From: Ophiobolus disseminans
Lineage: Eukaryota; Ascomycota; Dothideomycetes; Pleosporales; Phaeosphaeriaceae
Assembly: GCA_010093685.1 (NCBI GenBank)
Contig: MU006244.1
Location: 62,001-126,000, forward strand
Length of the DNA: 64,000 nt
Reading direction: 5' to 3'
Made by a program: the position numbers and the translations under genes. Numbering within the stretch: position 1 is the first letter of the stretch; each line of letters opens with the position of its first letter. The notes under the pieces were generated by a model, which was not told where the DNA came from, did not search any database, and saw only the letters and a program-made list of their open reading frames with translations. Shown here one piece after another: positions 55,462-64,000 of the stretch.

Positions 55462-57636
55462 GACTAAGTTGCTGAGGTCGCGGGCTGCGACGTCGACCGG
55501 TCAGGGAGCTTGTTGTTTGTGGTGCCGTTGCACGAGGCCTGGCGGGTCGGCGACAAAGAAGTACTCAGGTACCTGTGCAACGCAGCCTCTAGCGGGTACA
55601 CGCCCGGCAGCGCGCTTTGTTAGGGCAATGCTTTGTAGGCGCAGAAGGAACTGGAACTGGAACTGGAACTGGAACACGGCCAAATTGCGCGGGAAGGCCT
55701 GTCCAGCGAGACAGTGTGGTGTGGGAGGTGTCTTTGTGTCGGGGAGGGCGATGCAGCGTGAGTGGTGGGCGGGGTCAATGGCTGGCGAGTGGTGAGTCTT
55801 GACGGCGTGCTGGTGGGAGAGTTGGCTGGGGCAGGCGCGAGTGGGCAGCGGGTAGGAGCGATGGTGTATGTAGGGCAGCAGCGATGGACGTTTCAGGGAG
55901 AGGACTGGTGTCGGTTGCGCCTTAGCTTGGTGAGTGGGCCGGGGCGACGGTGTTGTGTGGACTGTGGAGAGCAGCCAGGCCAGAGACGCATGCACTCGCC
56001 CGCGGCTGCAGATGGACTAGAGACACTAATCAATCTCACCACGTCCACACACTCACATACAAACTTCAAGGGTGCGTCTGCGTTGCGCAACCCGAGCTTT
56101 GAACCTGTGCAGCGACGACGCACAGCGCCCTGGCAGGGTTCGCATGCAACAAAGTCTGAAACCCGTCGTCAGGTGCCCCCTTATCCCGCCAGCGCCGCCC
56201 AATCCGGCAAAGATCAGACGCATCCAACCCGCTTGGTTCCTGGCTAGTCAACGTCAAGAGGGACCCATTCTTCGTCGCTGCGATAGCTAGCTTGCTCAGA
56301 CACGCCGTCGTGCAGCTCTTATCGCCTGGAATGCTGCGGGCCGCCCCTTCAGACCTCAATGGCATGCCCAACACGCGTCCTGTTTGAGCCCGCCATGGTT
56401 CAGCGACCGTCGAGTTTGTGTGTGTGGAGAGATGGTCCATGCGTGCAGATTCAGGGTGCTACACGGCACTAGCACGACGCTCAGCATCGCGCTTGATCAG
56501 TGCTGTTTACATCTGAGTTGACGACAGAATGCAAATATCGATATTCGATAACGCTCCACAGTGTTGGTGCATACCCGTTCCTGACATCACCATCTTGCCG
56601 CATTGCGGTGCGCCTCCGACCCCGATAAACTCAATATCTCTCCCCGTCCGGTTTAGTTTGTCAGTGCCATGGACATTGAAGCCTCGTGCTTCGCAATGCC
56701 TTCTTCAAAGTGACCGGCTCAATGTCCATCCTCCAAATGTGGGCGCCACATGATGATGAGCGGCATAGACACATCCAGAGACGAGCGTGATCATGACAAC
56801 GGCGTCCGTATATTGCTGGTCGATTATGATAGAGCATCACGCCACTTGCCCGCGTCGCTCCGATCCTGCCTGCACAGCCATGGCCTCGCGATCTAGCGTC
56901 CCTGCGAAATCCCGCCATGAACTGGGTCAGAGTCCGCTCCCGAATGCAGCCAAGTCAAACGCCAATCTGAAAACATGCCGCCCCATCCTGGACCACTGCA
57001 CCACACCCTCACTTCTCCATAGTCTACCCCGGCCGTGCAGTGCCCCGCTCAACAGACATGAGTCCAACTCTAGAAGCAAAATGCAACTGCAAAATCGACG
57101 CTACCTTAAAAAACAAACCCCCACTCCCCAGTCTCCAAACCCAAGTCGGACCACAACGGGTGTGCCTGATTCCCCAATGAGCCGTGTACCTGTCTGTGCG
57201 CATAAAACGATGGCGATCATTGCGCCTAATCCCTCCGCATTTGCCGTGGATGGGTGGGTGGTGCGCGCCCCAGTCAGTGCGTCTTGGTGCTTGTCAGGGC
57301 ACGAGGCCCGCAAGGAGCGCCATGACCCCGAAATAGCTGCATGCATTAGCCTCCAACCCCATCGTGGACCTCAGGAACAGGTCAAGACTGCGCTGCCTCG
57401 CGCGGGATGCGCGGGATGCTTTCAAAGCTACCGGGTAAAGAGGGATAAAAGAGACAATCTGCTGCGGTCTCAGAGCCAACTGAAGCTTGTCGGACGCTCC
57501 GGGTATTTCGCATCACTGGCGCTGACGAAGCCGTGGTGTGCGAACCCCGCAAACACCAGCTCAGCTCAGGCGGAGCAGTTCGCCACCACAGCTGCTCCCG
57601 TCTCCAATCGCCAAGGTGCGGAGAAAAAAAGTTTAC
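55462..57636. other. Intergenic upstream of RasGAP with a hexamer repeat
   Basis: About 2.2 kb with no supported gene. It presumably includes the RasGAP promoter and 5' UTR and the 3' end of the DUF6594 gene. Frames such as 56787-57686 (+, 299 codons) have no protein-like order and are judged chance. Confidence 0.5.
55647..55675. repeat. GGAACT hexanucleotide repeat
   Basis: Nearly five units of GGAACT, about 190 bp upstream of the RasGAP start, probably in its promoter or 5' UTR. Confidence 0.85.
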
Positions 57637-60192
57637 TTACAGAGATGCAGCCACGGTCCATTCCCGAATCGCCATGTAGCCCATGAGCTCAGGCGTCGAG
57701 GTAACCAGTTTCGCCTCCGCCGCGCCGATAAGCACGATAACAACCAGCCGTCCAGACAAGCCAGGGACTATCGCAAAGGCCAGGAGGGGAACTGCAAGCA
57801 GCAGTGGAGCCCAGACTGTAGCAGACTGATCTTGCACGCCACGAGTAGTGCTTACACAGACCCCTCGTGAGACTGCAAGGAGATCGTTCTTGCGGTCGAG
57901 GAAGCGCGTCTCACTGTCATTGATTGGCGCACGCTTTTCCATCCACGCGCGGTAGGCTTGGATATCCTCCGGGCTGGCGGGGTCCAGCTCTTTGAGCAGG
58001 CTATTAAATGAGGTTAATGCTTGGTCTGTATGAGTCAGTCATGTGGCCCTCATCGGTGGATGGGTGGCGTTCTGGCCCAAGACACGGTGCATATCATGGG
58101 CAACTAAGTGTAGGCATGGCACTTACTGTACTGTCCTATCTTCTGGAAGATGCGGCCCAACAGCTCCGTACGCTTGAAGTGCAGTTCGCCCCCATAGCGA
58201 GCGTCGCCTCGTCTGGACGCAGGATAGGGGTGTCCTGCGTCGTCTCTTGGTGACATCTGGATGATGCCTTCATCCAAGTATCTAAGCTCCTCTTCCAACT
58301 CACACACTTCGTCTTGCAGGTGAAGCAAGACACGATGGTTGAGGTGCTCAAACTTGCGGTACATGGGCACGAGTTTTCCAACTTTGCGCAGAGAGTTACC
58401 CTTCTTGGGAGATTCGCTAAGCTTATTTGCCAGTAGCTCGTAACCCGCGGCCGCGGTCCTGGTCGCATCGGACGCAGGTACATGTGCTTGGTACTGTGCC
58501 GGCTGTCCAGGATGCTGGTGGAAAGGTGGAGCGTGTTGCTGAACCGGCAGACTGGGTACGCCCATTGGAGGCTGAACAGTCAGTGGCAATGCGTGACCAT
58601 TTGGTGGGGACTCGAGCGTGGGTTGCGTTGGGTAGCCTATTGGTAGTGGAGGTGGAAATTGAGGCCACTCCGGAGGGTACCCCGCCGTGGGCTCATAGTT
58701 GGCTGGAGTAGCATCAGAGTACGCACGTGGCGAGTACATTGGCATAGATGGTTGTGGGTGAGGTGAGGGGCCGCCCGCAAATTGGAAGCCCTTTTTGGGT
58801 TGAGGGCTTTGCAATACGTGACTTGCAAGCTCTCGCTCCTGCTGCTTGAGGCGGCGTGCGTGCGGGTCGTTTGGAGAAGACCCCGATGGTGCTCTTGGAG
58901 GTGGGACTGGAGCAAGTGTTTGGTAGTGCGCATGACCACCACTAAAATCACGAGGCTCTTCGTCTTCTTCCTCGGCCTCATCGCTATACTCTTCATCCTC
59001 ACTGCCTTCATCACTCTCTTCTTCGTGTTTCTCATGTTCACAACCACCATGCCCATGCACAAAGCTACTAGCGTATAGTGGTTTCTTGACCTCGTGGTGC
59101 TGAAGCGAGGGCGGAAGAGGTGCGTCCGGCATTGACCTCCGTGTCGAGGCTGGTGAAGTCGTTGGTGTGTCTCCCACAAATTGTGAACTGCCGGCATTGG
59201 TTGAGTGTGTCTCGACATGTTCAGATTCATCGGATGATGAAGCAGACGCTGATTCAATGGTTGTAGTGGGATCATCATGGGAATCTTCTTCTTCCTCTTC
59301 TTCAGAGTACTCCTCGACCGTCGGCACTTGGGTCATGAACTGGAACACATTGGCCTGCGGCGCCTCTGGTGCCTCCGGCTGTTCGGCTTCCATATTCCTC
59401 GCAGCCTTTGAGCTCCTAGGAGCATATGATTCGAAACTGGCTTCGCTATCACTGACGAAGCTTTGGTCGTCGTACGATCTCTGCGTTACAGTCGTATTAC
59501 TGCCAAGGGAAACGCCTGATTCTTGTGTCAGATCAGATGTAACCGAGACCAAGGATGGATTTGACAGTCTGGCAAGGCTGTCGGTAGGCCGTTGCAAGGA
59601 GCTGTGCTTGTGCCGCGACCTCGAGCCAGTTACGGCATCATCAGCGGTCCGCCGCCGGCGGAGCCTGGGCTCAACTGTTGAGCTGACAGTAGAGCCTGCC
59701 CGACTCCGCGAGCTTCTGCTCTTCTTTCCTTCCCTGATCTGATCGAGCTTGGGCACAAAGCCGCCTGTGTCCTCCTGCTCGTAGTATTGTCCACTCTGAG
59801 AGCGGGTCGGTGTGTCACTATAAAGCGAGTCACGTCTCGGTGCCTTCTTGATGGTGTTTCGACCTGCCTTCGTCCGCCTATTGGTGTCTCTAACCTCTTC
59901 TACCCACGAGGCGGCCTCTGATTGCGGGGGTGAGTTGTCGTACGAGCTGGTGCGCGAAGGCCGATGTCGTGTGCGGGAGGAGCCAGCAGACTGCACGCCC
60001 GAGGCGCGGTTCAAGCTCTCATAGTGGTATCGCGAGTCGTCTATAGTAGGGCTGCGACGCCGTGACGTCGGCTGAGGGCCTTGGAGGGGGGTTCTGCGGT
60101 CCGTCTATAGCAACACACATAAGGGTCAGTCTCGGTAAGCACCGCAAGAAACCCTGAATATATTGAGGAAAGTTGCTTTTTTTACCCACCAT
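57637..60192 (-). CDS. DUF6594 membrane protein with disordered N-terminus
   Basis: About 789 residues. Exons: 60192-60190 (ATG alone), 60104-58127 and 58025-57637. The first intron (GTGGGT to CTATAG, phase 0) follows the start codon directly. Residues 1-520 are Ser/Pro/Gln-rich and disordered, with an acidic run about 250-345 (EEEEEEDSHDD, EDEEYSDEAEEEDEE). From about 590: KLVPMYRKFEHLNHRVLLHLQDEV, then IFQKIGQYNQALTSFNSLLKELDP. This helical region precedes hydrophobic segments VWAPLLLAVPLLAFAIVPGL and LVVIVLIGAAEA, the DUF6594 pattern. The third membrane segment usual in the family is cut short. The TAA at 57637-57639 overlaps a perfect GTAAGT donor, so a further exon may exist. Role unknown. 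Confidence 0.75.
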
Positions 60193-60988
60193 GCTACGTA
60201 GTCGTTGCAGGGCTGCGCTTTAGCCAGCGGAAGCCGCGCCTGCGTCAATGGATCTGATATTGGGGAGGATGGCCCGGTGCGGGGGTCGCCCCAGACGGTA
60301 AGGGAATATCGACAGTGGTGCACAGTGCGATTGCCTGCATGCTGAAAGCGATCAGAGGAGCATCCGCTGTGCTACGAGAGAGGCTGAGAAGGGCAAAGCA
60401 AACAAGGTTGTGTCCAGTGTCGTGCCTCCCGCAAGCAAGCCATGGGAGCACAGAGCATGGCAGCGTGAGATTTGGAGGGGAACAGAGGACGCATCCCCGA
60501 TTGAACGAAGCGAAGCGCGTGCAAGGAAGTGCCACCAGTCAGTCACCGCCTCGTGGACGCTGGAAAGTGGTTCATGAACTTGGGTGGATGCGGAAGTGCA
60601 CGCTACGGGCCAATCGCCGCGTGTGACGGCCGTTCCAAGCGACATGCATGTGCAGATCCATGTGGACGTTCGATAAATGCACTCCACGTTGCTACCGGTG
60701 CCCTCCACGCCTCACTTCATGAAGCCACTGCGCTCATGGTACAATTGATGTCGTGTTGGGATGAGCTGACATACCTTCCGTCGTCCATTCGTAACGACTC
60801 CCAGTGCACCACAACTTTTCTGTCAAGGATTCCTTCTCATGCAGCGCCACGCTGGCGAGCCGGGATCAGCAATGGACCATCCGAGCTCAGACATGACGTT
60901 CCAAAAGAACATTCCTCGTTGCATGCTGAGGTATACATCGTGTCTAAACATTTGAGCCTCGTCCCGTGTATTTTGAGATCAAGTTCTC
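60193..60988. other. Intergenic
   Basis: About 800 bp with the DUF6594 promoter and the 3' UTR of the SigF-like gene. No coding frame is supported. Confidence 0.5.
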
Positions 60989-61814
60989 TCAATTGAGCAA
61001 CTTCCTTTTCAACTCACTCTCCCGCAAACCCTGCTCACCCGCCGTCCCATCCGCATCCAACCACCTCCACTCCTTAACCTTCAACCTCCTCTGCCTCTCC
61101 AACGCAGCATCATTCCCCCGTCCCCACCCCACACGCTCTTCAATCAGCGTCACCGGCCAAAGCACCCACGTGCCCACCAGCGAGAAGAAGCTCGCCCACG
61201 CATGCCACAAGAATATGAGCGTCCAGCCCCCCGGGAGTATAAATTTAATCCACTGGTCCACTTGGTACAAGTCGTTTTGGCTGCGTATGTAGTATTTGCC
61301 ATCCGCCTTGTTGTGCAGCAGCTTCAGCACGGTGGTGAGTTCGACGGGCGCGTGATACAGCGGTATGAACCAGATGCGGAAGATTTGGAAGATGGTGACA
61401 TAGAGAATCAAGTTGGCTTCGTCGAATGCTGGAGAGATGTGTCAGCTGTGTTCGCATGCTCTCAGCAGCGTATCTAGGTGAGTAGCTCTGCTGTATAGCT
61501 GTACCAGCACCTAGGACGATATTCAGGACGTACCGACGCTCTGCACACTTAAATCCACCCTTGGACTCATAATCTTGTACCACCGATAAATCTTCCAGAT
61601 CAACCATCGCGAGTTACTCCAGCTACCCGTGCGGCAAAACGGATGCGTGAACGATGCATCAGGTGTGAAATATGTCTCGACAGCCTCCTCTTGGATAGAC
61701 GGCGGCGACTGTGTGAGGAGGTGGATTACGCCTGGGATTTCCTTGACTGTGTGGTCGTTAGGATGCGACGCGAGTGGGAATAGGGAGGGCAGGGGACGGA
61801 CCTGGATTTTCCAT
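60989..61814 (-). CDS. SigF/NTF2-like fungal membrane-associated protein
   Basis: 221 residues from exons 61814-61802, 61746-61534 and 61428-60989, both introns phase 1. The joins give MENPVKEIPGVIHLLTQ and VDLSVQSVAFDEANLILYV. The 13-base first exon is needed: the alternative start in the long open frame would carry an unrelated N-terminus. Conserved landmarks I recall from the family are SIQEEAVETYFTPDASFTHP and SRWLIWKIYRWYKIMSP, an NTF2-like cone fold. The C-terminal half has two hydrophobic helices (ILYVTIFQIFRIWFIPL and WTLIFLWHAWASFFSLVGTW) and a basic end, so it is probably membrane-bound. Annotated elsewhere as SigF-like NTF2-like; the biochemical role is unknown. Confidence 0.82.
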
Positions 61815-62112
61815 CGTGGTGAATGATTATGTGTCGAATAGAAGACGCGAATAGAGAAGCAATGGCGTTTCCAAAAATTGTTGAGCCGCAAACTACCGAT
61901 GCTGAAACGCGATGGTGCGAGCATGTGAATGTTGAGCTGACGTCATACCTGATCACAGCTCAAGTCAGTGTGGAACCCATGCATCACAAATGTCACAGCA
62001 TGAGCATGTTTTTCGAGTTCTAATTATTATTCAATGTTCTTAAAACGCTATGCAGCAAGGCGCATGTCGTGCATACTTGCTATGTGCTTGTCGTTTTATC
62101 CTGACAGCAAGC

Positions 62113-62931
62113 CTACTGCGATTTCCACTGCTGGATCTCGCCCTCGCTGAGATGCCTCAGCTTGTTCACGTTTGGTGACGATCCGGTCGCAACACCCTTT
62201 GCTAGCTCAACGAGACCACCGATCTGGGTCCTGTTCGATATGGCGTACTGAGCGGTGCTGGCCTTGACGCGGATGATGCCAATGCGCGGGTCCTCTGGGC
62301 CGCCATCGTGCTTACCGTCACCGAGGTCGCCAATCCAGGCCTTCAATGCGGGGGAGTAGTGCTTCTTGACAATAGCCCGGTCCGTCTCGATGGAGGCGTG
62401 TCCTGAGATGGATGCCCACTCGCCGGAGCTGGTGATGAAGCCAATGTTGACAGAGGCATCCTCCTTGAGGTCGTCGGTCTTGCCAGACTCGGTGTTGGTG
62501 TGGAAAAGGAGGTCGAAGCCATTCGCTTCCTGTGAGATGTTAGATTGGGATCAGTCACTATGACAGGTATTGCGGCTGACCTTCGCGGCCAGAGCCATGG
62601 CTCTTGATGCCAACAGATCGCTGTCGGCAGCGTGTGTGGTGAGGAGACAGAACTTGGTGTTGTCGATAAACTTGAGGAGGTCCTCAGCCTTCTCCTTCAG
62701 GGAAGGCTCATCCTTGTTCTTCTGGGTGTATGGGTCGGCGGCCTTGGAGCCGGTGTCGGTGTTGCTGAAGCCTGAAGACATGTTGTGTATGTGGATTCGG
62801 TTTACAGTTTGGTGCTTTGGAAACTGTACAGCAGCTGTCAGCATGCAATTGGCGACCAGCTTAGTATTCAGAGGTCTCTGCGCTGTTCGCAATGTAGAAG
62901 AAAGAGAGCGTAAGGAGAGACGGGCGTACAT
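62113..62931 (-). CDS. Bli-3-like pyridoxamine phosphate oxidase-fold protein
   Basis: FMN-binding split-barrel protein related to the blue-light-inducible Bli-3 of Neurospora and to bacterial general stress proteins. Exons are 62931-62581 and 62529-62113 (phase 0), 255 residues. From the internal ATG at 62781 it would be 205 residues (MSSGFSNTDTGSKAADPYTQ), the usual length. The core includes EKAEDLLKFIDNTKFCLLTT, FDLLFHTNTESGKTDDLKED and SASISGHASIE-like strands with KHYSPALKAWIGDLGDGKHDGG. The extra 50 N-terminal residues lack acids and are rich in Arg, Ser and Leu (MYARLSLRSLSSTLRTAQRP), like a mitochondrial presequence. The two starts may serve two compartments. The reaction is not settled for the family. 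Confidence 0.85.
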
Positions 62932-63739
62932 TTTTTGAAGGAGATTCGGTGGTGCAGCGGGGTAGTGGTGAGCAGAGTCTGGCTGTCGTGAGACCTAAGT
63001 AGTATTGCTCTGTAGTGACGTCAGTGTAAACATAATGGACCCCACATCGGGCCTGTGGGGTAACCGCGATCTGACGGCCACGCGATTCGTATGGGAGCCG
63101 GATCACCTTTCGCGAGGATTGGCTGGGCTGAAATAGTCTCACTCTGGTACCATATTCCGTCATCTGGCATATCTCGTCAATGGAGAGCGCAATCTTGCAG
63201 CTACACGGTTTGCAACACTCACTTTGCCTATGCTCTCCCCGTTCTTACAGAACAGCAGTTTGGTTGAATTGTATCCAATAATGCGACGAAATAAGCAGTG
63301 CACTAGTACGCTAGAGTAATAAAGTAGCTTGTGAGATTGACTTCGGCCACGTCCCGACGATGCAGAAACGCATCGTGAGCTTCAGATGATTTAGAGATTT
63401 CCCAATATTCTGATACGAAATGGGGGCCAGTGATCCTGTCCACTACCTAGGTGGCTGAGCAAATACGTTCCTACTCCTTAATCACAAAGCCAACTCACCT
63501 TCCAAAATCCGCGGGATGCAATCGACAGAGATGATTACAAGGCACTTCAACAGTCGTCTCACTTCCACGCGTGCATCTACGACTGTCGGCGGGACTGATA
63601 TGCCGCTTCAAGGAGGCATGTCATTGAGATGGCATATTTCCAACAAGTGGTCATGAGAAAGCGTTGTTTACGAAAGCAGAGGACGTTTCAAACACAACTA
63701 CTACCAAAGCCCCTCGTACCATCCCACCCCCTCCCCCTC
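62932..63739. other. Intergenic
   Basis: About 800 bp upstream of the Bli-3-like gene and downstream of the last partial gene. No supported gene. Confidence 0.5.
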
Positions 63740-64000
63740 TCACCAAAAACAAATCGTCCTAACCTCCACACTCTCCCTCATCCTCGCCCCCTCCCTCGTC
63801 TCCGGATCCACAAACGCCGTATGCCCCACAAACCGACTCGTCCCATCCACCTTCGAATCAAACGTCTTAAGCAGTATACTCTGGCTCGGCGTCATCCCGG
63901 GAAAGTACCACCACTTGTGCTGCTTGCTGTGCTTCATGACGTAGTTCTCGCCCACGCGGTCCCTGTAGTGGAGGTAGAGTTTGAAAAAGTCGGTGTCGCG
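63740..64000 (-). CDS. Second CmcJ/AsaB (GA4 desaturase-like) gene, 3' end only
   Basis: The final 86 codons of a gene whose 5' part lies beyond the window; the frame is open to position 64000. The sequence KHSKQHKWWYFPGMTPSQS, TFDSKVDGTSRFVGHTAF and RESVEVRTICFW aligns along its length with the C-terminus of the gene at 17996-18997 (HNPAHRWYYKSGLTPDEV, CFDSKLDGRARRVPHTAF, RESIEVRCLVF). It therefore belongs to the same family, whose members oxidise small secondary metabolites. In contrast to the other copy, the intron before the WYY motif is absent. The HxD motif would be upstream, outside the window. Confidence 0.85.
   Translation of the reverse strand, partial: RDTDFFKLYLHYRDRVGENYVMKHSKQHKWWYFPGMTPSQSILLKTFDSKVDGTSRFVGHTAFVDPETREGARMRESVEVRTICFW

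Noticed and set aside
56787..57686. 299-codon plus-strand open frame
   Set aside because: Low-complexity Pro/Ser/Arg sequence overlapping the 3' end of the DUF6594 gene; no support.
1..64000. CRISPR array, bacterial operon, prophage or plasmid origin
   Set aside because: No spaced direct repeats of the right kind; all genes are eukaryotic with spliceosomal introns.

Overview
The window is nuclear DNA of a filamentous ascomycete. Genes carry short (about 45-140 bp) spliceosomal introns with GTAAGT-like donors and YAG or AAG acceptors, and intergenic spaces are 0.3-2 kb. Several families are typical of Pezizomycotina: Pth11-like rhodopsin-domain proteins, KAR9, Bli-3, DUF3632, DUF6594 and SigF/NTF2-like. 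The overall flavour suggests Dothideomycetes, probably Pleosporales, but that is an inference from gene content. Exon joins were built by hand from splice signals, reading frame and family conservation.

Layout. 1-3 kb: an APC-type amino acid/choline permease (truncated by the window edge) and a short-chain dehydrogenase. 3.6-6 kb: a decayed gene of an unnamed family, broken by an in-frame stop and by an octamer expansion. 6.7-7.8 kb: a quinone-reductase-like oxidoreductase. 9-19 kb: a small conserved protein, a SET-domain protein, a GPI-type cell wall protein, a seven-TM rhodopsin-domain protein and a CmcJ/AsaB (GA4 desaturase-like) oxidoreductase. 19.4-26.7 kb: an LAT-type amino acid transporter, divergently arranged with the DNA helicase CHL1, then a PTR2 peptide transporter. 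26.8-30 kb: a repeat-bearing graveyard with a decayed multi-exon gene and an inverted partial duplicate of it. 30.3-33.4 kb: KAR9 (spindle positioning).

34.1-42.1 kb is the most interesting part. Five paralogous genes lie head to tail on the minus strand at about 1.7-2.1 kb spacing. Each has three exons with the same intron phases. Each first exon is only 7 or 13 coding bases. Each protein of about 110 residues has one membrane segment preceded by a WSKEAI-like motif and a conserved C-terminal WVD..ARR.QQ..Y....RT.RGP motif. One copy has the motif tryptophan changed to a stop. I cannot name this family.

44-64 kb: an SH3/single-TM protein, an intron-containing tRNA-Thr, a DUF3632 protein, the kinetochore protein Mis14/Nsl1, a small conserved unknown, a fungal RasGAP (Gap1/Sar1 type), a DUF6594 protein, a SigF/NTF2-like protein, a Bli-3 flavin-binding protein and the 3' end of a second GA4-desaturase-like gene. 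Housekeeping genes (CHL1, KAR9, MIS14, RasGAP) alternate with accessory ones. I see no CRISPR array, no bacterial-style operon and no complete biosynthetic cluster.
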